Source: Paenibacillus sp. GM2 (GTDB taxonomy: Bacteria > Bacillota > Bacilli > Paenibacillales > Paenibacillaceae). From it: 64,000 nt of DNA. Below the pieces are notes generated by a model. That model did no database searches, was not told the DNA's origin, and saw nothing but the letters and a program-made list of their open reading frames with translations. The position numbers were made by a program, and so were the translations under genes. The stretch lies in the NCBI RefSeq assembly GCF_900069005.2, contig NZ_LN831279.1:3306390-3370389 (forward strand). Reading direction: 5' to 3'. This document shows, in pieces, positions 1 to 6,771 of the stretch (positions are counted from its first letter, which is position 1; every line of letters begins with the position of its first letter).

Positions 1-29
1 CTGAAAGGTGTGGAAACTCGATTTATCAT
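1..29 (-). CDS. 5' end of a leftward gene (partial, SOS-type promoter)
   Basis: Only nine codons lie inside the window (reading MINRVSTPF), so no product can be named. The ATG at 27-29 on the minus strand has a GGAGGA ribosome binding site 8 nt upstream. A well-formed promoter with a LexA box lies 43-71 nt further upstream. Those two signals, not the short peptide, are the evidence that a real gene starts here. It probably belongs to the DNA-damage response. Confidence 0.5.
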
Positions 30-71
30 CGCTAACATCCTCCTTATTCCATCATATTTAAGTCACTATAA

Positions 72-100
72 ATTATAGAACATACGTTCTATAATAGCAA
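72..100 (-). promoter_or_regulatory. Sigma-A promoter with embedded LexA (SOS) box
   Basis: Read on the minus strand there is a -35 TTGCTA, a 17-nt spacer and a perfect -10 TATAAT. The spacer contains GAACATACGTTC (78-89), which fits the Bacillus-type LexA consensus GAAC-N4-GTTC exactly. LexA bound here would cover the core promoter. The divergent S66 peptidase gene starts 150 nt away and is probably not driven from this site. Confidence 0.75.
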
Positions 101-250
101 TAATTAATTTCTATGAAATCCGTTCAGATTCAACCGATCATAATATAGCCACTTGCTGCTATTTAGTACTGCATTGTCGACTTTGTCAATATAATCTAAA
201 AATAGGTATTACAATGGCTTCTTCTATTTTCAGGAGAGGAAGATGAGCAT

Positions 251-1174
251 ATGCCGATACGTCCGCCAATATTACAGAAGGGAGATACCGTTGGCATCGT
301 TACTTTAGGCAGCCCGTTAGCTGCAAACATAATTGATGAACGGATCGAATTTTTGAAGGCAATGGGGCTTAATGTCCGATTGGGTCAATACGTATATGCA
401 CAAGATGGTTTTCTAGCCGGTACAGACGAGCAGCGAGCCTCCGATTTAATGATGATGTTTCAGGACGAGCAGGTTAGAATGATTCTGCCCACCAGAGGTG
501 GTACAGGTGTGGCCGGAATTCTTCCGTACCTGGACTATAATGTGATTCAGAACCATCCCAAAATCATTACAGGCTATAGTGACATCACGGTATTATTAAA
601 CGTACTGTATGAAATTGTAGATTTAATAACCTTCCATAGTCTGCTGCTTATTGACTTCAATTCCGGCACACCTAACTACAATTTCGACCAATTTTTCTCG
701 GCGACATCCCTTTACTCATTAACCAGACCGATCCTGAATCCGCCGGGAATGCCGCTGATTAGCCGGGTACCCGGCAATGTGACGGGGCCGTTAGTGGGCG
801 GTAATCTGACATCTTTTGTGGATACCTTAGGCACCCCATACGAAATCGATACACGAGGAAAAATCCTCGTTCTTGAAGAAACCCATGAACCTACCAATAC
901 CGTCTACAGATACTTAAATCATTTGAAGCTGGCTGGAAAATTCCATGATTGCATCGGCATTGTTATGGGGGAATGCACGGGCTGCCAAGCAGCATATGGC
1001 AAGTCCTATGAGGATATAATTGAAGAATTCATAGTACCTCTCGGCAAGCCCCTAATAACAAATCTGGCTACGGGCCATGGTGTCTATAAAGCGGCTTTGC
1101 CAATTGGCGCAACGGTGAATCTCGATTCAATCAATAGTTCGATAACTGTGCTTGAACCTACCGTCAGTATATAA
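251..1174 (+). CDS. S66-family LD-carboxypeptidase (LdcA/MccF-like)
   Basis: The 307-residue protein belongs to peptidase family S66. These serine peptidases cleave the L,D bond in murein tetrapeptides during cell-wall recycling, or detoxify microcin-C-type peptide nucleotides (MccF branch). Visible family marks are the start RPPILQKGDTVGIV, the catalytic-serine block GYSDIT near residue 108, GGNLTSF near 181, the glutamate in LEETHEP and the C-terminal GH near 276. No signal peptide is seen, so it is cytoplasmic. The ATG at 251 follows GGAGAGG at normal spacing; an ATG at 243 is out of frame. Sequence alone does not settle LdcA versus MccF. It appears to be a single-gene unit. Confidence 0.9.
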   Translation: MPIRPPILQKGDTVGIVTLGSPLAANIIDERIEFLKAMGLNVRLGQYVYAQDGFLAGTDEQRASDLMMMFQDEQVRMILPTRGGTGVAGILPYLDYNVIQNHPKIITGYSDITVLLNVLYEIVDLITFHSLLLIDFNSGTPNYNFDQFFSATSLYSLTRPILNPPGMPLISRVPGNVTGPLVGGNLTSFVDTLGTPYEIDTRGKILVLEETHEPTNTVYRYLNHLKLAGKFHDCIGIVMGECTGCQAAYGKSYEDIIEEFIVPLGKPLITNLATGHGVYKAALPIGATVNLDSINSSITVLEPTVSI

Positions 1175-1238
1175 CGTTTGCGGGCATCCTTCGGGGAATC
1201 CGTGATTTGGAATGAATTTGTCCGATTTAATACTATCT

Positions 1239-1655
1239 TTACTCTGAAGTTACCCCCATGGTTTCATTGTCCTGTGTAGTACCATCGCTTCCTAGAGCTT
1301 GAATATAGATACGGTCATGAAATGCCCGGCTACCAAAATTCCAGGTCAAAGACCAGCCGTTATCCTCCTCTATATCATAGCCAATAAGTTCCCTTTCCCC
1401 CCAGGTCTCTGTGCCAGCAGGAGCAATCCAAAATAGAACCGTTTCAATGTTTTTAGCCTTTACATGAATCGTCATTGTTGTGGCATCTTCTGGTACAACC
1501 CACCAACCTGCGTTCTTCGTTAGATCCGTGGTTACTTCCAGAATCTCAGCCTTTCCATTCGTATTCTGAGGTCTTACGGATTCTGTTAGACGATTATTGC
1601 ACGCTGTCAGTAGAACAACAACTAAAAAACATATACTGATGCTCGCTCTCATCAT
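1239..1655 (-). CDS. Small lipoprotein of unknown function
   Basis: The 138-residue protein has a short basic N-terminus, a hydrophobic stretch and a lipobox LLTAC at about residues 15-19, so it should be a membrane-anchored lipoprotein facing outside. The mature part has no recognised domain but is rich in Trp, Thr and Glu, which would suit a beta-sandwich fold. The ribosome binding site GGAGG is better spaced for the second of two adjacent ATGs (1652). It lies 56 nt downstream of the damaged sigma-factor gene on the same strand and may have been its target or co-transcribed partner. Confidence 0.7.
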   Translation of the reverse strand: MMRASISICFLVVVLLTACNNRLTESVRPQNTNGKAEILEVTTDLTKNAGWWVVPEDATTMTIHVKAKNIETVLFWIAPAGTETWGERELIGYDIEEDNGWSLTWNFGSRAFHDRIYIQALGSDGTTQDNETMGVTSE

Positions 1656-1711
1656 TTTCCTCCATCATATCTAGATACTTTTAATCGACTCACAATCCTA
1701 AACTATAATCA

Positions 1712-2236
1712 TTAACAGAAAAGAGAATGTATCCTATATGATAAATATACCAAACAAAGTAGGATAAATATCCGCTTCCGTGCTTTTCCTGGAAATTTCT
1801 CCAATCTCGGCAAAAGACTTCTCCTCAGCACCCGTAATATCAGTAATTCATCCGCGCTTAAAGCTGTTATAGCAGATGCCAAAGGCTCCCCGAATAAACG
1901 GTTTGTCATCGTCTGCTCCGCACTTTCCGCAATCGCCTCTTGGTGGAACCAACTCTGGAATTTACGCTGGAGACTGCGTTTACGAAGCAGATTCAAACAA
2001 TGGTAGTGCGCAATCTTGTATAGCCAGGATGAGAAGCTGCCCGTTGGATTATACTTGTCTATTTTTTCATAAGCTTTAACCAGAATGTCCGGAACAGCAC
2101 CCTCCGCCTCCTGCCGATTCCCTAACATACGACTGCAATATCGATAAATCGGAGCCTGGAACGTCTCAACGATATGTACATATTTATTCGCTTCGCCCGC
2201 TTTAACTTGCATTACGCATTCCTCAACAAACTCCAT
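1712..2236 (-). pseudogene. ECF-type sigma-70 factor, frameshifted in region 4
   Basis: Residues from MEFVEECVMQVK onward form a normal ECF sigma region 2 (IYRYCSRMLGNRQEAE, then SFSSWLYKIAHYHCLNLLRK), which binds the -10 element and core polymerase. Region 4 begins with ALSADELLIL and then leaves the family pattern. In the frame two bases on, AEEKSFAEIGEISRKSTEA continues region 4. One missing base near 1830 therefore explains the break, and the recovered frame diverges again near 1785. The product would lack the -35-binding helix. The start at 2236 is chosen over 2269 because GAGGAGG sits 9 nt before it. A sequencing error could explain the first break but less easily both. Confidence 0.75.
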
Positions 2237-2317
2237 CAAGCCATCCTCCTCTCTACCTACGTGTAACACTTAAGGAGCGGTAAAAGGGACATTGGATTTC
2301 AGATTATAAATAGAAAA

Positions 2318-2340
2318 ACAGTTCTCTTTCTGAGAACTGT
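2318..2340 (-). terminator. Rho-independent terminator after the DUF2628 gene
   Basis: A 9-bp perfect stem (ACAGTTCTC paired with GAGAACTGT) with a 5-nt loop is followed on the minus strand by TTTTCTATTT. It lies 40 nt beyond the DUF2628 stop codon and before the sigma-factor gene, separating the two units. Confidence 0.75.
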
Positions 2341-2379
2341 CCTTGTCCAGCAGATATTTCAGTTATGTATTAACAACAT

Positions 2380-3333
2380 TTAATAATAAAATCCCTCTTC
2401 CAAAAGAAGCCCTATAATGGTTCCGATTAGAAACATACCTATCCCATAGACAATGCCCCAGCCACTGGTTCCACCTTTTTCGTAAATCAAACTGCGACGG
2501 AGCTCATAATCCCCGTGTAGAGCCAGGATATGATCAATCTCTTTTTGAGCCTTCTGATAGTATAGTTTGTTGCCTAATGTTCCGCATAAAATATAAATTC
2601 CAATATAGGCTCCCTTAAGTGGAAGGCCTAATAATAGTTCAATGAAGACCAGCCCAACTAAGATGGCTGTATAGATCGCGCACTCGGCATACATTTTCCG
2701 ATACCCCGCCCAAAACGGAAAGAAAAGAAAAGATGCCCAGTTCCACTTTGAATTTTTAATCCATTTTTCTACATATCTATCACTATGGGAATATAACCAT
2801 AACCATTCTGCTTCAGGTGTATCATAAGGATTGGATTGTGGATGTTGCCATGCTGGGGTTTGATACGCTTGTTGCTGGTAAACTTGTTGTGGATAGGCCT
2901 GTTGCGAATATGCTTGCTGTTGGTAGGCTTGCGGCTGTTCATAAGCTTGCTGCTGATACCCAGGCTGCTGATAATCCCTTTGTTGATATCCCGGTTGATG
3001 ATGCGGTTTTTGACAATCCTCCGGTTGCTGATATGGTCGCTGTTGATCCCCCGGTTGAGGATCGTCCGGTCGCTGATATGGTTGTTGCCGATACGATTGT
3101 TGTTGATAATCTTGTTGTGGAAATGATTGCTCTTGAAAAATCTGCTGCTCATGATCGTGCTGCTGGTATGCCTCCCGCTGTGGTATCAGCTTCTGCTGTT
3201 CCCGCTGCTCGTACACTTGCCCTTGGGCATCCAGCTGCTCTGCCTGTTCCACTATAGGTCTCCCACAGTTTGTACAGAAGCGAGCGGTCGCACTTATACT
3301 TTGTCCGCATGAAGAACAATATCTTACTTCCAA
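2380..3333 (-). CDS. Zinc-ribbon, Gln/Tyr-rich DUF2628 membrane protein
   Basis: The protein has three parts. First is a zinc ribbon with two CxxC knuckles (CSSCG and CTNCG). Next is a low-complexity stretch of about 110 residues dominated by Gln, Tyr and Pro with repeated QQAY-type words. Last is a C-terminal DUF2628 domain beginning near WLWLYSHSDRYVEKW, with WASFLFFPFWAGYRKMY and two or three membrane helices. Function is unknown; the ribbon and repeat would be cytoplasmic. The preferred start is a TTG at 3333, directly before EVRYCSSCG and preceded by GGTGAGG; an upstream ATG at 3366 lacks such a site. Other frames across the repeat are open because of composition and are not genes. Confidence 0.85.
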   Translation of the reverse strand: MEVRYCSSCGQSISATARFCTNCGRPIVEQAEQLDAQGQVYEQREQQKLIPQREAYQQHDHEQQIFQEQSFPQQDYQQQSYRQQPYQRPDDPQPGDQQRPYQQPEDCQKPHHQPGYQQRDYQQPGYQQQAYEQPQAYQQQAYSQQAYPQQVYQQQAYQTPAWQHPQSNPYDTPEAEWLWLYSHSDRYVEKWIKNSKWNWASFLFFPFWAGYRKMYAECAIYTAILVGLVFIELLLGLPLKGAYIGIYILCGTLGNKLYYQKAQKEIDHILALHGDYELRRSLIYEKGGTSGWGIVYGIGMFLIGTIIGLLLEEGFYY

Positions 3334-3489
3334 ACAATCCTCACCATCCTCCACCCATATTACCACTACCGTTCGTCATTTCACGTTTTTCACATATAAA
3401 CCTTATGAATTTAGGGGCTATCTATAGGTAATATTCTACTACAACCATGGAATAATTTAACGAATAAATAATTTAACCAAACTGAAACA

Positions 3490-3684
3490 CTATTTAAGCA
3501 ATAGGAAGACAAGCAATCCCCCGATCACGACCAAAGTCGTTAGGATCCTTGTCAGGAAGCTTCCTCTTGTCAGAGCTTCTAAATCACCGCTCACCGAGCG
3601 GTTTATCGAATCAGCCATATTGATGGTTGGATTTTTCTTGTAATCTTCGAGCTTCTGTTGTTCTAGTTTATCTCGGTGATTCAT
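3490..3684 (-). CDS. Small DUF6366-like membrane protein
   Basis: The 64-residue protein starts MNHRDKLEQQKLEDYKKNPT, continues with DSINRSVSGDLEALT and ends in one hydrophobic helix followed by a lysine. This layout of a charged N-terminus, a NPT...SGDL motif and one C-terminal membrane segment resembles DUF6366 proteins, whose function is not known. GGAGG lies 6 nt before the ATG. It stands alone between the DUF2628 gene and the toxin unit. Confidence 0.7.
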   Translation of the reverse strand: MNHRDKLEQQKLEDYKKNPTINMADSINRSVSGDLEALTRGSFLTRILTTLVVIGGLLVFLLLK

Positions 3685-3867
3685 GGATTGGCCTCCGATC
3701 CGGGTAAAAATAATAGTACTGAGAGGAAAATTAGCATTAAAAGACCGATTTATTCAATCTGCGTAGCTACTACTTGCCCATTGGGTTCACATATGTGAGG
3801 GGAATTCTATTATTCTTTCTACTTGATAATTATAGTTCTTACACCAGTTTTATTCCATTCATTATGG

Positions 3868-3873
3868 TATAAT
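3868..3873 (+). promoter_or_regulatory. Extended -10 element of the toxin promoter
   Basis: TATAAT preceded by TG one base away forms an extended -10 element about 60 nt before the toxin start. No convincing -35 is visible, which is common for extended -10 promoters. Confidence 0.5.
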
Positions 3874-3936
3874 TTGAGAGTACAGTATACGGCTGTAAGG
3901 GTGGTCGGCTAGTCTCCCAGGAGGGAGGTGATGCCC

Positions 3937-4020
3937 ATGGAGGTTAAAGATGCGCTTTCCTTAATGTTCATGTTCGGCATGTTCATTCTGGCACTGCTCA
4001 CCTACATGAAAAAGAAATAG
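3937..4020 (+). CDS. Type I toxin, holin-like small hydrophobic peptide
   Basis: This short frame encodes 27 residues, MEVKDALSLMFMFGMFILAL followed by LTYMKKK: a single membrane helix with a lysine tail, typical of the putative holin-like toxins of Firmicute type I systems. GGAGGTG lies 8 nt before this ATG; the in-frame ATG at 3931 abuts the site and is less likely. The stop codon sits inside the left arm of a hairpin shared with an oppositely oriented promoter, as expected when an antisense RNA covers the toxin 3' end. The assignment rests on size, hydropathy and architecture. Confidence 0.75.
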   Translation: MEVKDALSLMFMFGMFILALLTYMKKK

Positions 4021-4082
4021 ACCGCCCTGCCTAAGGAAACGGTCTATTTCGATCAGCACTTAGCGGCCGACTGCTCTTTATG
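4015..4082 (-). ncRNA. Candidate antisense antitoxin RNA
   Basis: On the minus strand a -10 TACAAT (4088-4093) could start an RNA near 4080 that runs into a hairpin with 10-bp perfect arms (4015-4024 and 4040-4049), followed by TTTCTTTTTC. The RNA of roughly 70 nt would overlap the 3' end of the toxin mRNA and could block its translation or promote its decay. The same stem can end the toxin transcript. The -35 region is weak, so the 5' end is only inferred. Confidence 0.5.
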
Positions 4083-4186
4083 CAGTTATTGTACACTGGA
4101 GTCGTGTTACAGCACGGCTCCTTACTTATTCTTACCTTATTATAGCTCATTTTATAACGCTTTTACAGGGGATTTTTTGAGTGGGT

Positions 4187-4879
4187 CTATACCTTCTCCC
4201 CCTTATCACCTGTCAGTCTTTCCTTGGTATCCGTTGCACTTCCTTCCAGACGCTTCACAAAAGTTTTTCTCCAGTTTGCCGAGAGCTCATCCACTTCAAG
4301 GATCTTCTTAATCCCTTCGGTGTCATTCTTATCCCGGTGCATGATCTGGTTAGCGTAGGCAAGAGTAACCCCCATCGGATGGCAGCTCGTTCTAATCAGA
4401 CTATCCGCCTTCGATACTAGCCCTTCTTGCAGCACCCGGAAATAAAAGCCAGTATAACCGGTCTCCTGCACCTTCAGCGGCATGTCGGGTGCCCCATATC
4501 TTACAGACAATTTAAAGCATGGCTGCCTGGGCTGACTCACCTGCACAACCGCTTCCCCAAGCTGAAAAATATCGCCGATACAAACCCCCGTCTCCAACAA
4601 TCCTTGCGTCGTCAAATTCTCCCCAAAGGCGCTGTATTCCAGCTTTTGATTTAGTTCATTCTCCCAATAGGGATAATGTTCATAGGGGTAAACACAGACT
4701 GCCTTATCTCGGCCTCCGTGATGAACAAGATCCGCCTGACCATCACCCTCGAAATTGACCGAGGTCAAGAACAGAGTCTTATCGCTGGGCGTCTTGAAAA
4801 TACCTGTGGAAAGTTCTCTGTTGTTATATTGAATCTGTGTAGGTTTACCTATGTTGATGGATATGATTTTGGCATTCAT
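4187..4879 (-). CDS. MOSC domain protein (YiiM-like)
   Basis: The 230-residue protein starts MNAKIISINIGKPTQI and carries the MOSC core (VHHGGRDKAVCVYPYEHYPYW, then GENLTTQG and the cysteine in QPRQPCFKL). MOSC domains bind molybdenum cofactor or act in sulfur transfer; YiiM-type members reduce N-hydroxylated substrates. The start at 4879 is set by GGAGGTGA eight bases upstream; the frame is open further upstream but has no such site. It is a single gene, and nothing nearby points to a specific substrate. Confidence 0.85.
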   Translation of the reverse strand: MNAKIISINIGKPTQIQYNNRELSTGIFKTPSDKTLFLTSVNFEGDGQADLVHHGGRDKAVCVYPYEHYPYWENELNQKLEYSAFGENLTTQGLLETGVCIGDIFQLGEAVVQVSQPRQPCFKLSVRYGAPDMPLKVQETGYTGFYFRVLQEGLVSKADSLIRTSCHPMGVTLAYANQIMHRDKNDTEGIKKILEVDELSANWRKTFVKRLEGSATDTKERLTGDKGEKV

Positions 4880-4974
4880 TTTGGGGGTCACCTCCGTTGT
4901 GGGATTGGGAACGAGATAAATGATTGTCTTTCTATTATATACCAGGTTTCTAAATTCAGTCGCTTGTCCGAAGC

Positions 4975-5216
4975 TCAAACTTTGGACACCCTCCCATCAC
5001 CCCACTTATAATGAGACCAACCTTTGTATTTGGGGTTATCAATTATTAACCAGTTTCGAAATTCAATGGCATCATTTTTTGCGTAATCTACCGTCGGAAT
5101 ACCAAATTGATAATTCTCAACAGCTACTATTACTACATAAGCCTAGAACACTTTTCTTTTTCCAAGGCGCACATCTTCAGAAGCTGGTGCATAGTAGCGT
5201 GCTTTAAATCGGCATA
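4975..5216 (-). pseudogene. Caspase-like (peptidase C14) gene remnant
   Basis: Read on the minus strand, one frame gives GKRKVF, an in-frame TAG at 5143-5145, then AYVVIVAVENYQFGIPTVDY and AKNDAIEFRNWLI, and ends at a stop at 4975. The pattern of a hydrophobic strand, a Glu/Asn-Tyr-Gln turn and then YAxNDAxxFxxWL matches the N-terminal strand and first helix of caspase-fold peptidases. The catalytic His and Cys regions are absent. The remnant lies directly downstream of the HEPN-like gene on the same strand, so the two may once have formed a module. It is too short to rule out chance similarity. Confidence 0.5.
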
Positions 5217-5858
5217 TTAAGCCAGTTTCGCTCTATTTGATTTATTCGCGATGAAGTCCATTTTAACAATAAAGTTTAATCGCAAATCATAATTCGCAGG
5301 ATCAAACAAACGATTAATATAATTTTGATACTCCTTAAGTAATGACTCGTAGAACAATATAATATTTACTCTTATTCCATTATCAACTTCTGATACAAGT
5401 GGTAAATAGCTATCAGTTGTCAATTGCGATCCATTTTTAGTTTGAGCCTGATGCAAAATCCCACATCTGATATCATCATAAAAAACCCCAGCAACTCTAT
5501 CATTAAAGGAATGTTTAAAGTACTCAGATCTAGTAAAAAATCTCCTAAATGCTAACTTCGATATTCCCCGATATCTCCTTCCACTGATTAATTCTTTTGA
5601 TTCATCAATACCATTGTGAAATTGATATAAAGTCTCGATTAATAAACACATAATCGCCGTTGCGGAAAAAGCATTTGTAAATTCATTCAGTCCTAAAATG
5701 CTTTCTATTGAATTCAAAAAACGCCCCTTGATTCTATCATCAAAAATATCAATTGCTTTTTCCCAAACTCGATCTTTACTATAATGGGTCAAATGTAAAT
5801 TAATATATTCCTCTTTACTAAAATTATTTGATATAAATATTTTATCATCTTGGTACAT
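5217..5858 (-). CDS. Uncharacterised HEPN-like protein
   Basis: The 213-residue protein starts MYQDDKIFISNNFSKEEY and is predicted to be mostly helical. Near residue 150 it has YDDIRCGILHQAQTK, whose R-x4-H spacing matches the active motif of HEPN-domain RNases found in toxins and abortive-infection proteins. No other domain is recognised. The start at 5858 follows GGAAGGGG; the frame is open to 5954 without a better site. Neighbours are gene fragments and AT-rich DNA. HEPN membership is an inference from one motif and the helical character. Confidence 0.55.
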   Translation of the reverse strand: MYQDDKIFISNNFSKEEYINLHLTHYSKDRVWEKAIDIFDDRIKGRFLNSIESILGLNEFTNAFSATAIMCLLIETLYQFHNGIDESKELISGRRYRGISKLAFRRFFTRSEYFKHSFNDRVAGVFYDDIRCGILHQAQTKNGSQLTTDSYLPLVSEVDNGIRVNIILFYESLLKEYQNYINRLFDPANYDLRLNFIVKMDFIANKSNRAKLA

Positions 5859-5910
5859 AGCTATCCCCTTCCTTTTCTGAAAATTATCTAACATTATTGC
5901 ATGTACGAAC

Positions 5911-5946
5911 CTCTGTAAGGCTAAGTCCAAACTTAGCCTTACAGAG
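5911..5946. repeat. 15-bp perfect inverted repeat upstream of the HEPN-like gene
   Basis: CTCTGTAAGGCTAAG (5911-5925) and its exact complement (5932-5946) are separated by six bases. Neither strand has a T-tract after it, so it is a poor terminator. It lies 53 nt upstream of the HEPN-like start codon and could be an operator or an RNA stem in the leader. Confidence 0.6.
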
Positions 5947-5969
5947 CTGTTCACAAGTTATTTAGATCT

Positions 5970-6206
5970 CTATTTTAATCTATTAAGGACGTAACAGAGC
6001 GTAGCCCCCAGCATGAATACACTATTATCTGAAATTATTGTCATCGTTGAGACTCTTGCATCTTTTGAAATTGCTTTTGTATTTGTATCCTTAATAAGGA
6101 TATCCAAAGTCAAAATAAAATCTTTCATGAAGCATTTGAACGGTTCTTCTTTTATAATTGGAATAACATAATGTTTATCGCCTTCAACCGTCGGATGTAA
6201 AATTAA
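5970..6206 (-). pseudogene. Unidentified coding fragment without a start
   Basis: A 78-codon open frame on the minus strand (reading HPTVEGDKHYVIPIIKEEPF ... STMTIISDNSVFMLGATLCY) has protein-like composition but no ATG or ribosome binding site at its head; a stop at 6207-6209 closes it. It looks like the 3' end of a gene whose 5' part has been lost. The family is not recognised. It lies upstream of the HEPN-like gene on the same strand. Confidence 0.3.
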
Positions 6207-6269
6207 TCAACACAATTTGAGATAGTCAAATTGTATTATAAGCCTATTGTAATATAAAATTGGAATTAA

Positions 6270-6470
6270 TTGTCGAACAATACTCCTCATATTTCAACAA
6301 AAAAACTTCCACTAAATATTAATAGTAGAAGCTTCTATAAGATATTCGAGTCACATCTATATCCAATTCTACTAAGCACTGTGCTGATTAAGCTATCCGA
6401 GTTTTACAACGTAAATATTAATTATATTTTAGGTCAAACAAATATCTCCAAGCGATACAACGGTAAGTGA
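6270..6470 (+). pseudogene. Remnant of an XRE-type HTH regulator
   Basis: The last part of this 66-codon frame, LSEFYNVNINYILGQTN followed by ISKRYNGK, is the usual end of a Cro/CI-type helix-turn-helix domain (LADYFNVSxDYLLGRTDxPxRY). The preceding residues do not form the expected helix-turn-helix, and no ribosome binding site precedes the ATG. The N-terminal part therefore appears degraded or lost. It may be the remains of the regulator of this decayed patch. Confidence 0.45.
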
Positions 6471-6605
6471 AAGCGGATTTTCAATAGAATCCTGTGTCTC
6501 CAATAAATTGTTGACACAGGATTTTTGATTTTACGAGAAAATTGATAGCTTCCCATTCCTCCCGGAAAGAAGTAACTATCACATAGAATCCGCCTTACAT
6601 AAACA

Positions 6606-6635
6606 AAAAATGCTGGCAGATTTGCCAGCATTTTT
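6606..6635. terminator. Bidirectional terminator ending the GH9 operon
   Basis: A 13-bp perfect stem (AAAAATGCTGGCA and its complement, 4-nt loop) has A-runs on one side and T-runs on the other, so it can work in both directions. It lies 137 nt beyond the last gene of the leftward operon. A nearly identical copy lies at 21002-21031. Confidence 0.8.
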
Positions 6636-6771
6636 GCTATTCCATCCCTTTTGCTGCCTGTCACTCCCTCAGCAGCAGGCAAACAGTAGAAAAGATTCAT
6701 GGAGAATCCGTTACGGAAACGATACGCTTCTGATTCCCAAGCCGATCTGAAATCGGCGAGCTCCATGCTTT

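Noticed and set aside
2769-3337. Several open frames of 61-146 codons on both strands across the DUF2628 gene
   Set aside because: They arise from the CAA/CAG-TAT/TAC repeat, which is open in several frames. Only one frame has the zinc ribbon and DUF2628 domain.
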